Origin: Bowdeniella nasicola
GTDB taxonomy: Bacteria > Actinomycetota > Actinomycetes > Actinomycetales > Actinomycetaceae
Assembly: GCF_900107735.1 (NCBI RefSeq)
Contig: NZ_FNQV01000013.1
Coordinates: 17,409 to 81,408, forward strand
Length of the DNA: 64,000 bases
Direction of reading: 5' to 3'
This document shows, piece after piece, positions 45,639-54,552 of the stretch; positions within the stretch are counted from its first letter, which is position 1; each line of letters begins with the position of its first letter. A program made the translations under genes and the position numbers. The notes below the pieces were generated by a model that was not told the origin of the DNA, made no database searches, and saw only the letters and a list, made by a program, of their open reading frames with translations.

Positions 45639-46568
45639 ATGCCCACCTCTGTGGTTGTCCTTGCCGGCGGTTTGTCCCACGAACGCGACGTTTCACTGCG
45701 CTCCGGCCGCCGGATCGGCCAGTTCCTCACCGACGCCGGCTTCGACGTCACCGTCACCGACGTCGACGCCAACCTCCTGGCCAAGCTCACCGACCTCAAG
45801 CCCGACGTCGTCTGGCCGCTCGTGCACGGCGCCGCCGGCGAAGACGGCTCACTGCAGGATCTGCTCGAGCTCCTCGATCTGCCCTTCGTCGGCACCGACG
45901 CCGACGGCTGCCGCCTCGCCTCGCGCAAATCCGTCGCCAAATCGATCCTCAAAGCCCACGGCATCGCCACCCCCGAGTTCGCGCTGCTCCCACAAATGCT
46001 CTTCCGCCAGCTCGGCGCCAGCGGCATCCTTTCTGCCGTCGAGCACTCCCTCGGCCTCCCCCTCGCAGTCAAACCCGACGACGGCGGTAGCGCCCTCGGC
46101 GTCACAATCGTGCGCGAGGCCTCCGAGCTGCCCGCCGCGATGGTCGCCTGCTTCGCCTACTCCGACTACGCGCTCATCGAGCAGGCCGTCGACGGTACCG
46201 AAGTCGCCGTCTCCGTGATCGATACCGGCGACGGACCGCGCGCCCTGCCGGCCGTTGAAATTGTGACCGACGGCCCCTACGACTACGACGCCCGCTACAA
46301 CGCCGGTCGCACCGAGTACTTCACGCCCGCACGCCTACCCGAGGACGTCACTGAGCGCGTTCAGGCTACGGCCGTGGCCGTCCACGAGGTGCTCGGGCTG
46401 CGGCACGTCTCCCGCATCGATCTCATCGTCGATGCCGAGGGCACGCCCTGGGTCCTCGACATTAACGTCGCTCCCGGCATGACGGAAACCTCGCTCTTCC
46501 CGCAGGCCGCAGCCAGCGGCCCAGGCGTCGAGATCTACGCGGACCTCGTGCGCGCCGCGCTCCCCTAA
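45639..46568 (+). CDS. D-alanine--D-alanine ligase-like ATP-grasp protein
   Basis: A 309-residue ATP-grasp ligase. Motifs match Ddl: SHERDVSLRSG near residue 13, VHGAAGEDGSLQDLLELLDLPFVGTDA (62-88), KPDDGGSALGV with the ATP lysine, and the metal site LDINVAPGMTETSLFPQAA. It likely joins D-Ala or a related residue. A conserved companion of the upstream aminotransferase beside parB in actinomycetes is plausible. The true cell-wall Ddl may lie elsewhere. Its end overlaps convergent parB by 4 bp. Confidence 0.85.
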   Translation: MPTSVVVLAGGLSHERDVSLRSGRRIGQFLTDAGFDVTVTDVDANLLAKLTDLKPDVVWPLVHGAAGEDGSLQDLLELLDLPFVGTDADGCRLASRKSVAKSILKAHGIATPEFALLPQMLFRQLGASGILSAVEHSLGLPLAVKPDDGGSALGVTIVREASELPAAMVACFAYSDYALIEQAVDGTEVAVSVIDTGDGPRALPAVEIVTDGPYDYDARYNAGRTEYFTPARLPEDVTERVQATAVAVHEVLGLRHVSRIDLIVDAEGTPWVLDINVAPGMTETSLFPQAAASGPGVEIYADLVRAALP

Positions 46569-47650
46569 CTCTCGCGCGGCAGGTCGAGCCCAGCCTCGCC
46601 TGGTGCCAACACCTGCAGGATCCGATCGAGGTCCTCCAAGCCCGCAAACTCGACGGTGATCCGCCCCTTGCGCTGACCCATCGCCACTTTCACCTTGGTG
46701 TCAAAGCGATCGGCGAGCTTCAATGCAAGCTCGTCCAGGGCGGGCGCCGCAGGATGGTGAATCGGCCGGCGGCGTCGCTCGGGATGCAGCGGCTCATCGC
46801 CAAGCGCGATGATCTCCTCCGTCGCGCGCACCGAGAGCCCCTCAGCGATGATCCGCTGAGCCAAGCGCTCCATTGCCGCGGGATCCGATAGCCCGAGAAG
46901 TGCCCGGGCGTGCCCAGCCGACAGCACCCCGGCAGCCACCCGGCGCTGGACGAGCGGCGGAAGCTTCAGCAGCCGCAACGTATTCGAGATCTGAGGTCGC
47001 GAGCGAGCAATCCGCCGTGCCAGCTCATCGTGCGTACACGCGAAATCGTCGAGTAGCTGCCGATAGGCTGAAGCCTCTTCTAGCGGGTTGAGGTTTGCAC
47101 GATGGAGGTTTTCCAGCAGCGCGTCTCGCAGCAGATCCTCGTCCTCGGTCGCCTTAATGATCGCCGGAATGGTGTCATTTCCAGCGAGTCGGCTAGCCCG
47201 CCAGCGCCGTTCACCCATGATGAGTTCATAGGGCGTATCAACACCTTCGCCACCGGGGCGCACGACGATGGGCTGTAGCAGACCAACCTCACGGATCGAG
47301 GATGCGAGCTCTTCTAGATCATCCTCGTCAAAGACATCGCGGGGCTGACGCGTATTAGGTGAAATATCATCTAGTTTAAGTTCTGCGACGGTTAGACCTG
47401 GGACCGGCTCGAGATTGTCAGCCGCTGCATCGTCACGAACACTTCCGCGTACCACCGGAGTCTGCTTTTCCGCGGTCTTGGTGGTCTGCTTCTTTGGCTG
47501 CGGTTTGGCAGGTTCTTGGTCTTGCTCGGCTGCACTTGAGCTCTCAGCGGGCGCTGCCGGGAAAAAGATGTCGCTGGGGCGCTCGGATGTCCGAGCGCTC
47601 GGAATCAGCGCTTCGATACCGCGCCCAAGTCCTCTACGCTTTTCAGCCAT
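46565..47650 (-). CDS. parB: Chromosome-partitioning protein ParB
   Basis: A 361-residue ParB. The CTP-binding core is present (LKLDDISPNTRQPR, ASSIREVGLLQPIVVRP, GERRWRASRLAG, LLENLHRANLNPLEEA), then the helix-turn-helix HDELARRIARSRPQISNTLRLLKLP and a C-terminal dimerisation domain rich in basic residues. A Lys/Gln-rich linker lies at residues 35-75. It loads at the parS sites located 1 kb upstream. Overlaps the Ddl-like gene tail-to-tail. Confidence 0.97.
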   Translation of the reverse strand: MAEKRRGLGRGIEALIPSARTSERPSDIFFPAAPAESSSAAEQDQEPAKPQPKKQTTKTAEKQTPVVRGSVRDDAAADNLEPVPGLTVAELKLDDISPNTRQPRDVFDEDDLEELASSIREVGLLQPIVVRPGGEGVDTPYELIMGERRWRASRLAGNDTIPAIIKATEDEDLLRDALLENLHRANLNPLEEASAYRQLLDDFACTHDELARRIARSRPQISNTLRLLKLPPLVQRRVAAGVLSAGHARALLGLSDPAAMERLAQRIIAEGLSVRATEEIIALGDEPLHPERRRRPIHHPAAPALDELALKLADRFDTKVKVAMGQRKGRITVEFAGLEDLDRILQVLAPGEAGLDLPRES

Positions 47651-47653
47651 TCC

Positions 47654-48583
47654 CTATTTCTCCGTTCCCCGGTCTGCAATTTCTTTTGCGGCGACGCGGT
47701 ACGCCAGTGCGCCGCTATTTGTTCTGTCGTAGGTGATCACTGTCTGCCCGAACGAGGGCGCTTCTGAAATGCGAACCGAGCGCGGAATAGTCGTTCTCAA
47801 GGTCTCATTCTTGAAATACTTCCGCACCTCTTCGGCCACTTGCCTTGATAGATTGGTTCGGCGGTCATTCATCGTCAGCAGGATCGTCGAAATGTGCAGC
47901 TTCGGATTGAGCGCATCTCTAATGCGATCGATGTTGCTCATGAGCTGGCTTAGGCCTTCCAGAGCATAGTACTCGGTCTGGATCGGAATCAAGACCTCTT
48001 CCGCTGCAACGAAGGCGTTCAATGTGAGAAGGCCGAGGCTTGGTGGGCAGTCAATGAAGACGTAGTCGAACTGTGTGTCCTGCGTTGCCAGAAACGCTTC
48101 CAGGCTATCCCGCAGCCGGTAGGCCCGATCGTCCTCAGACACAAGCTCGATCTCCGCTCCAGCGAGATCAATAGTGGCGGGCGCGACCCAGAGGTTAGGA
48201 ATGTCCGGGCATTCAGCAATAACTTGATCCAGAGGGGTTTTGTCCACAAGACAGTCGTAGACCGAAGGCGTTCCCTGTCCATGTGGAACATTCAGAGCAG
48301 TTGACGCATTTCCCTGAGGATCAGAGTCGATGACAAGTACCTTCAGTCCTTCGCTTGCCAGCGCTGCTGCCAAATTGACGGCTGTCGTGGTTTTCCCGAC
48401 GCCTCCCTTTTGGTTCGAGACTGTTAAGACACGAGTTCGCGTTGGGGCAGGAAATTCAGCACCAGCGAGTTCCCGCTTTAATACGCTATCGGCTGCTACT
48501 TCATTTGCCAGGGGAGTCCCGGGATCTACGTCCTTTATTGCTTTAAGTAGGTCGTCTCTGCTGCGAGAAGTTTTTTTCGCCAC
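47654..48583 (-). CDS. parA: Chromosome-partitioning ATPase ParA
   Basis: A 309-residue deviant Walker ATPase: VSNQKGGVGKTTTAVNLA (P-loop), IDSDPQGNAST, and FIDCPPSLGLLT. I start at GTG 48583, which has TAGGAG 8 nt upstream. A longer frame begins inside a parS palindrome at 48676 and is not likely translated. It drives origin segregation along the nucleoid with ParB. Confidence 0.97.
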   Translation of the reverse strand: MAKKTSRSRDDLLKAIKDVDPGTPLANEVAADSVLKRELAGAEFPAPTRTRVLTVSNQKGGVGKTTTAVNLAAALASEGLKVLVIDSDPQGNASTALNVPHGQGTPSVYDCLVDKTPLDQVIAECPDIPNLWVAPATIDLAGAEIELVSEDDRAYRLRDSLEAFLATQDTQFDYVFIDCPPSLGLLTLNAFVAAEEVLIPIQTEYYALEGLSQLMSNIDRIRDALNPKLHISTILLTMNDRRTNLSRQVAEEVRKYFKNETLRTTIPRSVRISEAPSFGQTVITYDRTNSGALAYRVAAKEIADRGTEK

Positions 48584-48660
48584 CAGGTTTTCTCCTAAGT
48601 TTCGCCTAGGAACCCAGTCTAGCGGAGGAAAGTGGGCCCAGACACCGCCTGTGGATGATG

Positions 48661-48674
48661 GTTTCACGTGAAAC
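48661..48674. other. parS site 1
   Basis: Perfect parS core palindrome GTTTCACGTGAAAC, 78 bp upstream of the parA start codon. Confidence 0.95.
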
Positions 48675-48761
48675 ACTTATTGGCGCGAACCGACTTCTTG
48701 GTGAGTTCTCCGCAGAACGTAGCTCAACGAAGTAGTGGAGTGAGATACCTTATCGGAGTTC

Positions 48762-48775
48762 GTTTCACGTGAAAC
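48762..48775. other. parS site 2
   Basis: Perfect GTTTCACGTGAAAC, 101 bp from site 1. Confidence 0.95.
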
Positions 48776-48838
48776 CGTACAAGTGGAATATGCGTAGGCA
48801 TCCGAACTCCGTGCCGATGCCGCGCGAAGCCTGTTTTG

Positions 48839-48852
48839 GTTTCACGTGAAAC
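48839..48852. other. parS site 3
   Basis: Perfect GTTTCACGTGAAAC, 77 bp from site 2. Confidence 0.95.
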
Positions 48853-48931
48853 CTATAGGCAACCACCCAAAGCTTACTGCGAGCCCGAATATCGTGGATG
48901 ACAAAGATCAGATCCCTGCCGAAAACCGGCC

Positions 48932-48945
48932 ATTTCACGTGGAAC
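48932..48945. other. Degenerate parS-like site 4
   Basis: ATTTCACGTGGAAC differs from the core at two positions and lies 93 bp after site 3, at the spacing of the perfect ones. It is likely a weaker ParB-binding site. Confidence 0.7.
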
Positions 48946-49285
48946 AAGCAGACATAGGCGACAGACTTTCCGTACTGCTGTCCCGCGCTCCATCGCGTGC
49001 AGCGCCGGCAGAGGGATATCCCCGGTGAATCCGCAAGACGATTGAGACGATAAGGCCGGCGCGGGTTTGCGCAGCGAACTAGGAGTCCCAGCCCGTCAAA
49101 AATGGAAACCTCGCCAACCCGCCACAGGCACGCCCAGTAACGCCGCCTGAGAGAAATCGAGCTGACCTAACACGGTCGGTCAGTATCAGACAACTTCCGA
49201 AGACGCTTCGGCCGCCACTATAGGTGGGGCCGCATCTCTATTCGCGTGCAATGTGACGGCAACTAGACCGATAGCGTCCGAGGTT

Positions 49286-49329
49286 AAACAGAACCACCCG
49301 GTTTCAGAACTTAGCTGAAGACGGGGTGG
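49286..49329 (-). terminator. Terminator after rsmG
   Basis: On the minus strand, CCACCCCG...CTTCAG pairs with CTGAA...CGGGTGG with a small mismatch, then TTCTGTTT follows. It begins about 38 bp after the rsmG stop and ends the rpmH-to-rsmG transcript. Confidence 0.75.
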
Positions 49330-49366
49330 GCGACTCTCTCGGAGCCATCTGATTAGGTCGAGCTTC

Positions 49367-49996
49367 TCAGCGCTCGACGATCACTACGTTAGTTGGCGAT
49401 TCGTCTGGGACGAGAGAGGGGACTTCTACAACGCTGGTCGACGCGACTTTGAACTTCCGCCTGACCTTCAGTGCAGCGTCGACTTCCTCTTTGGCGCGCT
49501 CTCCCTTCAGTGCCAGGAGCTTTCCTCCGTCAGCAACCAATGGCATTGTCCAACGCATGAGCTTGTCGAGAGCAGCTACGGCGCGCGCGGTCACTACTTG
49601 AAACTCATCCTGATCGTGTAGTTCTTCCGCACGAGCGCGCACAATCCAGGCATTCTCAAGGTTAATTACTTCAGTGACGTCATAAAGCCATTCGATGCGA
49701 CGTTCCATCGGCTCGACCAGCGTCACGTGGACGTCCGGCCTTGTAATAGCGAGAACAACACCGGGAAGACCCGCACCAGATCCGATATCCGCGACCGTAG
49801 CTCCTTCAGGAATAAACTCATTGATCGCTGTGCAGTTGAGTATGTGACGCGACCAGAGTCGCGGTAGCTCACGCGGCCCAATCAGGCCCCTTTTCTCGCC
49901 CTCGTCGGCCAGAAACTGCGTAAAGAGAGCGAGTTGCCCCCAGGTTTCAGGAAACCTTTCCTTAACGACCGGGGGCATCTCCTCAATGTCACCCAT
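49367..49996 (-). CDS. rsmG: 16S rRNA (guanine-527-N7) methyltransferase
   Basis: A 209-residue Rossmann methyltransferase (GidB). GVADIGSGAGLPGVVLAI-type motif I (VADIGSGAGLPGVVLA, near 70-85), PMERRIEWLYDV and VTARAVAALDKLMRWTMP are diagnostic. It methylates G527 of 16S rRNA with SAM; loss gives low-level streptomycin resistance in other bacteria. The start lies 6 bp after the jag stop, in the conserved order. Confidence 0.96.
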   Translation of the reverse strand: MGDIEEMPPVVKERFPETWGQLALFTQFLADEGEKRGLIGPRELPRLWSRHILNCTAINEFIPEGATVADIGSGAGLPGVVLAITRPDVHVTLVEPMERRIEWLYDVTEVINLENAWIVRARAEELHDQDEFQVVTARAVAALDKLMRWTMPLVADGGKLLALKGERAKEEVDAALKVRRKFKVASTSVVEVPSLVPDESPTNVVIVER

Positions 49997-50002
49997 CGGG
50001 AA

Positions 50003-50539
50003 CTAGGCCTCTTCCGTGACCGAGTCTTCTTCGGACGCTGCAGCACTGGCAAAGGAATACACAACGTAGCGATCGGGTTCTACGCCCGCTGACTCCGATG
50101 CGAGACCCTCGGCAGCCGCAACGTCGTGCAGTACCTTGCGTTCGAACGGGTTCATGGACTCAAATTCATACTCATTGAGATTGTCCTTGCGCATGGTCTC
50201 GATAGCCTCACGGCCCTGCTCCTGCAGCTGGGACTTCAGGTCCGCCCGGAAATTCGCGATGTCAACCATGAGGCGGGAACGTTCTCCCGTCTTAGTCTGG
50301 ACAGCCAATCGAGTGAGCTCTTGCAGTGCGTCAAGAACTTCACCGTCGCGTCCGACGAGAGTTGACAGTTGACGGTTATCGTCATCTTCGCAGAAGACTG
50401 AAACTGACGCCCGACCATGCTCGACGTCAATATCGATGTCACCATCGAAGTCTGCGATGTCGAGCAGCCCTTCGAGGTAATCAGCGGCGACATCGCCTTC
50501 CTCTTCGAGCTGCTTGATTCTGCTCGAGTCCGTTGCCAT
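50003..50539 (-). CDS. Jag/KhpB-type KH-R3H RNA-binding protein
   Basis: A 178-residue protein from ATG 50539 (AAGGAAGGA upstream). The acidic N-terminus is followed by a type II KH domain (LSTLVGRDGEVLDALQELTRLAV, near 65-90) and an R3H domain (MNPFERKVLHDVAAAEGL). The Jag_N domain of firmicute proteins is absent, which is normal for Actinobacteria. KhpB homologues bind RNA and affect envelope gene expression. It sits between yidC and rsmG. Confidence 0.94.
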   Translation of the reverse strand: MATDSSRIKQLEEEGDVAADYLEGLLDIADFDGDIDIDVEHGRASVSVFCEDDDNRQLSTLVGRDGEVLDALQELTRLAVQTKTGERSRLMVDIANFRADLKSQLQEQGREAIETMRKDNLNEYEFESMNPFERKVLHDVAAAEGLASESAGVEPDRYVVYSFASAAASEEDSVTEEA

Positions 50540-50610
50540 GGAGTGTCCTTCCTTATGGGTGAACCCGAGCTGGATTCCCGGGGTCTTCACCTTGAAAAAT
50601 GGGGAAGCGG

Positions 50611-51756
50611 TTAGCGGCGCTTCTTCCTCTTCTTTTGCTGGCGACGAGCCTTAGCGCGCTGTTGGCGCCGACGCTCGTATTCCTGCTGTGCTCGCTGTTC
50701 CGGTGTCAGACCGTCTGCACCAATAACACCGGGCTCTTCTTCTTCTGGCTGAGTCTCGTCAGAGTGGAGAATGTCGCGGGAAGTCTTGCCGCGACCGGCC
50801 CGATCCTTGCGAACAGGTTGTTGGCGCTGACCCTTGGACTCTTCCTCCAGGGCAGCTTCAAGTCTCTTTTGCCGCTCTTCTTCCTCGATCGTGGGCAAAC
50901 CCTTAGCCACTCGCTTTTGGTTTTCGCGCTCGATCTTCTTCCTCTCGGCCTCAGAACCGGGGGCCGGATGCTTGTGAATGGTATAGAACTGCTGGCCCAT
51001 GGACCACAGGTTTGTCGTCGTCCAGTAGATCAGCACACCGATCGGGAAGTTGACGCCTGTTACGGCGAAGATGACGGGGAAGAGATACATCATCATCTTC
51101 TGCTGGCGTGCCATGGGGTTATCGAGCGCCGCCGCAGACATGTTCTTCATCGTCAGCTGTCGCGTAGTAATGAAGGTCGTAATAGACATCAACGCGATAA
51201 GGATGAGCGTCACGATCTTCGGCGTGAGCTCTGTCGTCTGCATGAAGGTATCGGAAAGGCGCGCACCAAAAAGCGTCGATGCTTCGGCTTGCTGCGCGAG
51301 TTCCTGAGTGAGCGGACCAATGCTCGCTCTGGGATAGGTGCCCCGAGCGAGCTCAGGGAGCGAGGCCAACACCCGGAAGAGCGCGAAGAAGATCGGCATC
51401 TGCAGCAAGATCGGCATACACGAAGAGAACGGGTTCGTTCCGTGCTTCTTGTACAGGGCCATCATTTCTTGCTGCTGAGCCTGGCGCGAGGCCGGATCAG
51501 TCTTACCCTTGTACTTCTTTTGCAGCGCCTGCAGCTCAGGCTGCATAATCTGCATCCCGCGCGATGCCTTGATCTGCTTGAAGAAGAGCGGAATCAAGAT
51601 AATTCGGATAACGATGGTCAACCCGACGATCGACAGGACCCAGGCAAGACCGTTCTCCGAGTCAACTCCAATCGCAACGAGTCCGTTGTGGATCATGACC
51701 ATGATCCATGCGACCGCTACCTTGATCGGGTAGAGAAAACTATCAAACCAGCCCAC
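50611..51756 (-). CDS. yidC: Membrane protein insertase YidC
   Basis: A 381-residue insertase of the Oxa1 type without the large periplasmic domain. Core helices include GLVAIGVDSENGLAWVLSIVGLTIVIRIILIPLFFKQIKAS with the conserved hydrophilic-groove Arg, and PFSSCMPILLQMPIFFALFRVL. The C-terminal 90 residues are highly basic (RRQQRAKARRQQKKRKKRR), a ribosome-binding tail. It inserts membrane proteins with or without SecYEG. It follows yidD by 3 bp. Confidence 0.96.
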   Translation of the reverse strand: MGWFDSFLYPIKVAVAWIMVMIHNGLVAIGVDSENGLAWVLSIVGLTIVIRIILIPLFFKQIKASRGMQIMQPELQALQKKYKGKTDPASRQAQQQEMMALYKKHGTNPFSSCMPILLQMPIFFALFRVLASLPELARGTYPRASIGPLTQELAQQAEASTLFGARLSDTFMQTTELTPKIVTLILIALMSITTFITTRQLTMKNMSAAALDNPMARQQKMMMYLFPVIFAVTGVNFPIGVLIYWTTTNLWSMGQQFYTIHKHPAPGSEAERKKIERENQKRVAKGLPTIEEEERQKRLEAALEEESKGQRQQPVRKDRAGRGKTSRDILHSDETQPEEEEPGVIGADGLTPEQRAQQEYERRRQQRAKARRQQKKRKKRR

Positions 51757-51759
51757 TGC

Positions 51760-52050
51760 TTAGCTCGCCTTCATATCTACGGAATGATCCAGGTCTTCTG
51801 GATCTGGAGGGATCGGAACTTCCATGTCTGAATTTGGTGGGAAATCGACGCCACCATCAGACCACGGATTGCAACGCAACAACCGCCAAGTGGCGAGAGC
51901 CACGCCTTTGATCGCTCCATTGACTCTTATCGCCTCGATCGCATAGGTCGAGCACGACGGGTAATACTTGCACGATTGGGGAGTAAGTGGAGAAATCGCC
52001 ACTTGATAGAAGCGCACCAGCTTCGTCAGGATCCACGACAGGGGATTCAC
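51760..52050 (-). CDS. yidD: Membrane protein insertion efficiency factor YidD
   Basis: A 96-residue protein with the diagnostic LVRFYQVAISPLTPQSCKYYPSCSTYAIEAI (two Cys) and LLRCNPWSDGGVD motifs. The N-terminus is an amphipathic helix. It overlaps rnpA by 4 bp. It assists YidC-dependent insertion in other bacteria. Confidence 0.95.
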   Translation of the reverse strand: MNPLSWILTKLVRFYQVAISPLTPQSCKYYPSCSTYAIEAIRVNGAIKGVALATWRLLRCNPWSDGGVDFPPNSDMEVPIPPDPEDLDHSVDMKAS

Positions 52051-52430
52051 CGTGAACCCACCCTCTTCAAGCTCCGACTAATCACGCCGTCGAGATCTTC
52101 TGCGAGGTCCTTTGAGGACACTCCGGCGGCTGCTGGTAAGGAACGCACAACAACACGAGCGCCCGCGGGGAACTCCCCGAGGCGCTCGCGCATCAGATGA
52201 CGAAGTTGTCGCTTGACCCGGTGCCGCATCACAGCATTTCCCACCTTCTTCGAGGCGATGAAACCGATCCGAGTTGTCTCACACGCAGATTCGCGCAGCT
52301 GTGGATCGTCCGATGAGTCGGAACCCCGAAGCCAGTGCAAAACGACATAGGTGCCACCACTAGCGCGACCCTTGCGAAAGACCTTTCGAAAGTCCTCCGA
52401 TTGGGTCAGCCGATTATTACGCGGCAACAC
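52047..52430 (-). CDS. rnpA: Ribonuclease P protein component
   Basis: A 127-residue RnpA starting MLPRNNRLTQSEDFRKVFRKGR and carrying the RNR-type signature RIGFIASKKVGNAVMRHRVKRQLRHLMRE. It is the protein cofactor of RNase P, which matures tRNA 5' ends. It lies between rpmH and yidD as in nearly all bacteria. Confidence 0.96.
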   Translation of the reverse strand: MLPRNNRLTQSEDFRKVFRKGRASGGTYVVLHWLRGSDSSDDPQLRESACETTRIGFIASKKVGNAVMRHRVKRQLRHLMRERLGEFPAGARVVVRSLPAAAGVSSKDLAEDLDGVISRSLKRVGSR

Positions 52431-52444
52431 CTAGCCGGCTTGAT

Positions 52445-52582
52445 CTAGGCCGACAGCTTTGCGCGACCCTTGCGACGACGCGCAGACAGGATGGCGCGGC
52501 CGGCGCGCGTACGCATGCGCAGACGGAAACCGTGCACCTTGGCGCGACGGCGGTTGTTCGGCTGAAAAGTCCGCTTGCTCAC
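52445..52582 (-). CDS. rpmH: 50S ribosomal protein L34
   Basis: A 45-residue protein from GTG 52582: [20 protein letters not shown] then [23 protein letters not shown], a standard actinobacterial L34. A longer in-frame reading up to 52993 is spurious, since L34 is this size throughout bacteria. It is the first gene of the leftward rpmH-rnpA-yidD-yidC-jag-rsmG operon. Confidence 0.98.
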   Translation of the reverse strand: MSKRTFQPNNRRRAKVHGFRLRMRTRAGRAILSARRRKGRAKLSA

Positions 52583-53073
52583 AGCAATTCTCCCAGTATT
52601 TCGGTGTGTTTCTTGACTCGAGGTCATCGAGCCAAGCAATGTCAGGTGGCCACTGAGAAATTTCGCGAGGTTATGGCATGCGAAAACAGCACAGTGACAG
52701 CCACACAACGCTACGTGAACTGGAGCCTGCGGGTCAAGGGCGGCTGCGCCGAGCACGCATGATGTTACCCACACCAAATGGCCGGCAATCCTGCGGCTAA
52801 TGTCCGCCAAAGCGTCATACCACTGGCGATGAACCTTCAAGCTTGGGTACAACCATTGTGAACAGCTGTGGAAGACCAAGAAAAAGCTGTGTGAAACTAC
52901 AAGCGTGTAGTTCCAGATTCGCACGATCATGCTGCGAAAGACACTTGCCCACAATCTGTGGATAGCTGTGTGGATAAGTGGATCCTGAGGCATACTAAGC
53001 AGACGGTGAGAGATCCAGATCTGGCAGACTTGAGTTCGCTTGCCGCTGCCAATGTCGTGTCTCGAGGAGTGTC
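52583..53073. other. rpmH-dnaA intergenic half of oriC
   Basis: This gap contains a perfect DnaA box TTATCCACA on the minus strand (52969-52977). Near-boxes are CTATCCACA (52957-52965, minus), TTGCCCACA (52945-52953, plus) and TTACCCACA (52765-52773, plus). The boxes cluster within 130 bp of dnaA and probably also serve dnaA autoregulation. The rpmH and dnaA promoters lie here too. Confidence 0.75.
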
Positions 53074-54552
53074 ATGGAATTAACGGAACTGTGGGATGGG
53101 GTCTTAGCCCGCCTTCAACAGGACTCCAGCACCCCCCGGGTATCAATGGCTTTCGCTTTCATGGCCCGCCCAACCGCCGAGACTGACCAACACCTCATCG
53201 TCGAGGTTCCCTCTGGGATCGCTCGTGATCACTTGGAAACACTCCTGCGGGATCCGTTGCACCAGGCCGTGGAGGATGTCTCGGGCAAGAAGCTCTCCAT
53301 CCTGTTCGCCGTTAATCCGGAACTGAATTCTGTCCCCATCAATTCTCCGGCGACACCAGAGCCTTCCAGCTCAGCTCGTGCTGTCACTTCCTCAGAACAA
53401 TCAGCGCCAGACAACGTGATCCAAGCAGATTTCGGAGACACCGAATCCTCGCCTACCGAGGTTCCTACTCGTTCGTTTGCTTCGACCGCTGCCCTTCCCG
53501 TCGAAGAGGATCCCGCACGACTGAATCCCAAGTACGTATTCGAAACATTCGTGACGGGACCATCCAACCGGTTCGCGCAGGCAGCGGCTACCGCGGTCGC
53601 CGAATCTCCTGCCAAGGCATACAACCCACTGTTCATCTACGGCGGATCGGGCCTTGGTAAGACACACCTGCTACACGCCATCGGTCACTATGCCCGTCAT
53701 CTCTTCCCGGGAATCCGAGTAAAATACGTGAATTCCGAAGAGTTCACCAACGATTTCATCAACTCGATTCGTGACGACAAAGCCGAGAACTTCCAACGCC
53801 GTTACCGCAACGTCGACGTGCTACTGATCGATGACATCCAGTTCCTTGGGGGCAAGGAGCAGACGGTCGAGGAGTTCTTCCACACGTTCAACACGCTGTA
53901 TAACAATTCCAAGCAGGTCGTCATCACCTCCGACATCCCGCCCAAACAACTCAAGGGCTTTGGCGATCGCCTGATTTCTCGTTTCGAGATGGGCTTGCTG
54001 ACAGATGTCCAGCCGCCGGATCTGGAAACACGTATCGCAATTCTCCGCAAGAAGGCCCAAGCAGAAAAGCTTGAGGTCGAGTCCGACGTTCTGGAGTACA
54101 TCGCTACCCGGATCGTCACGAACATCCGTGAACTCGAAGGCGCACTAATCCGTGTCACAGCCTTTGCGAATCTCAACCGCACGCCGGTCAATCTCAGTCT
54201 TGCTGAGCTCGTGTTGAAGGACATCATCACGGACCCGAATGGTCAGGAGATCACTCCTACGATGATCATGACCCAAACCGCGAAGCACTTTGATATCTCT
54301 ATCGAGACCCTTCGCTCACCCGACCGTTCCAAGAGCGTCGCATCCGCTCGCCAAATCGCGATGTATCTATGCCGCGAACTGACGGACCTATCGTTGCCGA
54401 AGATTGGCGATGCCTTCGGACGTGACCATACGACCGTCATGCATGCGTGCCGGAAAATCACCGCACAGCTGGCTCAAGAGCCGACCATCTACCAGCAGGT
54501 CAAGGACCTCACGACGGGAATCCGCCAGCACGCGCTGCGCGGAGGGCAGTAG
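53074..54552 (+). CDS. dnaA: Chromosomal replication initiator DnaA
   Basis: A 492-residue initiator: N-terminal DnaB/partner domain (1-90), a variable Ser/Glu-rich linker (90-150), AAA+ domain with GGSGLGKTHLLHAIGHY (Walker A) and VDVLLIDDIQFL (Walker B), and the C-terminal DnaA-box binding domain with SKSVASARQIAMYLCRELTDLSLPKIGDAFGRDHTTVMHAC. It opens the origin located on both sides of the gene. Confidence 0.98.
   Translation: MELTELWDGVLARLQQDSSTPRVSMAFAFMARPTAETDQHLIVEVPSGIARDHLETLLRDPLHQAVEDVSGKKLSILFAVNPELNSVPINSPATPEPSSSARAVTSSEQSAPDNVIQADFGDTESSPTEVPTRSFASTAALPVEEDPARLNPKYVFETFVTGPSNRFAQAAATAVAESPAKAYNPLFIYGGSGLGKTHLLHAIGHYARHLFPGIRVKYVNSEEFTNDFINSIRDDKAENFQRRYRNVDVLLIDDIQFLGGKEQTVEEFFHTFNTLYNNSKQVVITSDIPPKQLKGFGDRLISRFEMGLLTDVQPPDLETRIAILRKKAQAEKLEVESDVLEYIATRIVTNIRELEGALIRVTAFANLNRTPVNLSLAELVLKDIITDPNGQEITPTMIMTQTAKHFDISIETLRSPDRSKSVASARQIAMYLCRELTDLSLPKIGDAFGRDHTTVMHACRKITAQLAQEPTIYQQVKDLTTGIRQHALRGGQ

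Larger units (their letters stand above)
48584..49366. other. 783-bp non-coding region with parS sites, between parA and rsmG
   Basis: The left 370 bp hold the parS cluster listed separately. The stretch 48960-49285 shows no credible ORF on either strand but contains dyads, including CGGCC(G)CCAC / GTGGGGCCG near 49210-49232. The right end carries the rsmG terminator. Nothing in it matches RNase P RNA, tmRNA or 6S RNA that I can recognise. Confidence 0.6.

Noticed and set aside
48765..49028. 60-codon ORFs on both strands in the parS region
   Set aside because: They run through parS palindromes and have no ribosome-binding site or recognisable product.
52583..52993. Extension of rpmH to 182 codons
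   Set aside because: L34 is 44-47 residues throughout bacteria; the extension covers oriC DnaA boxes.
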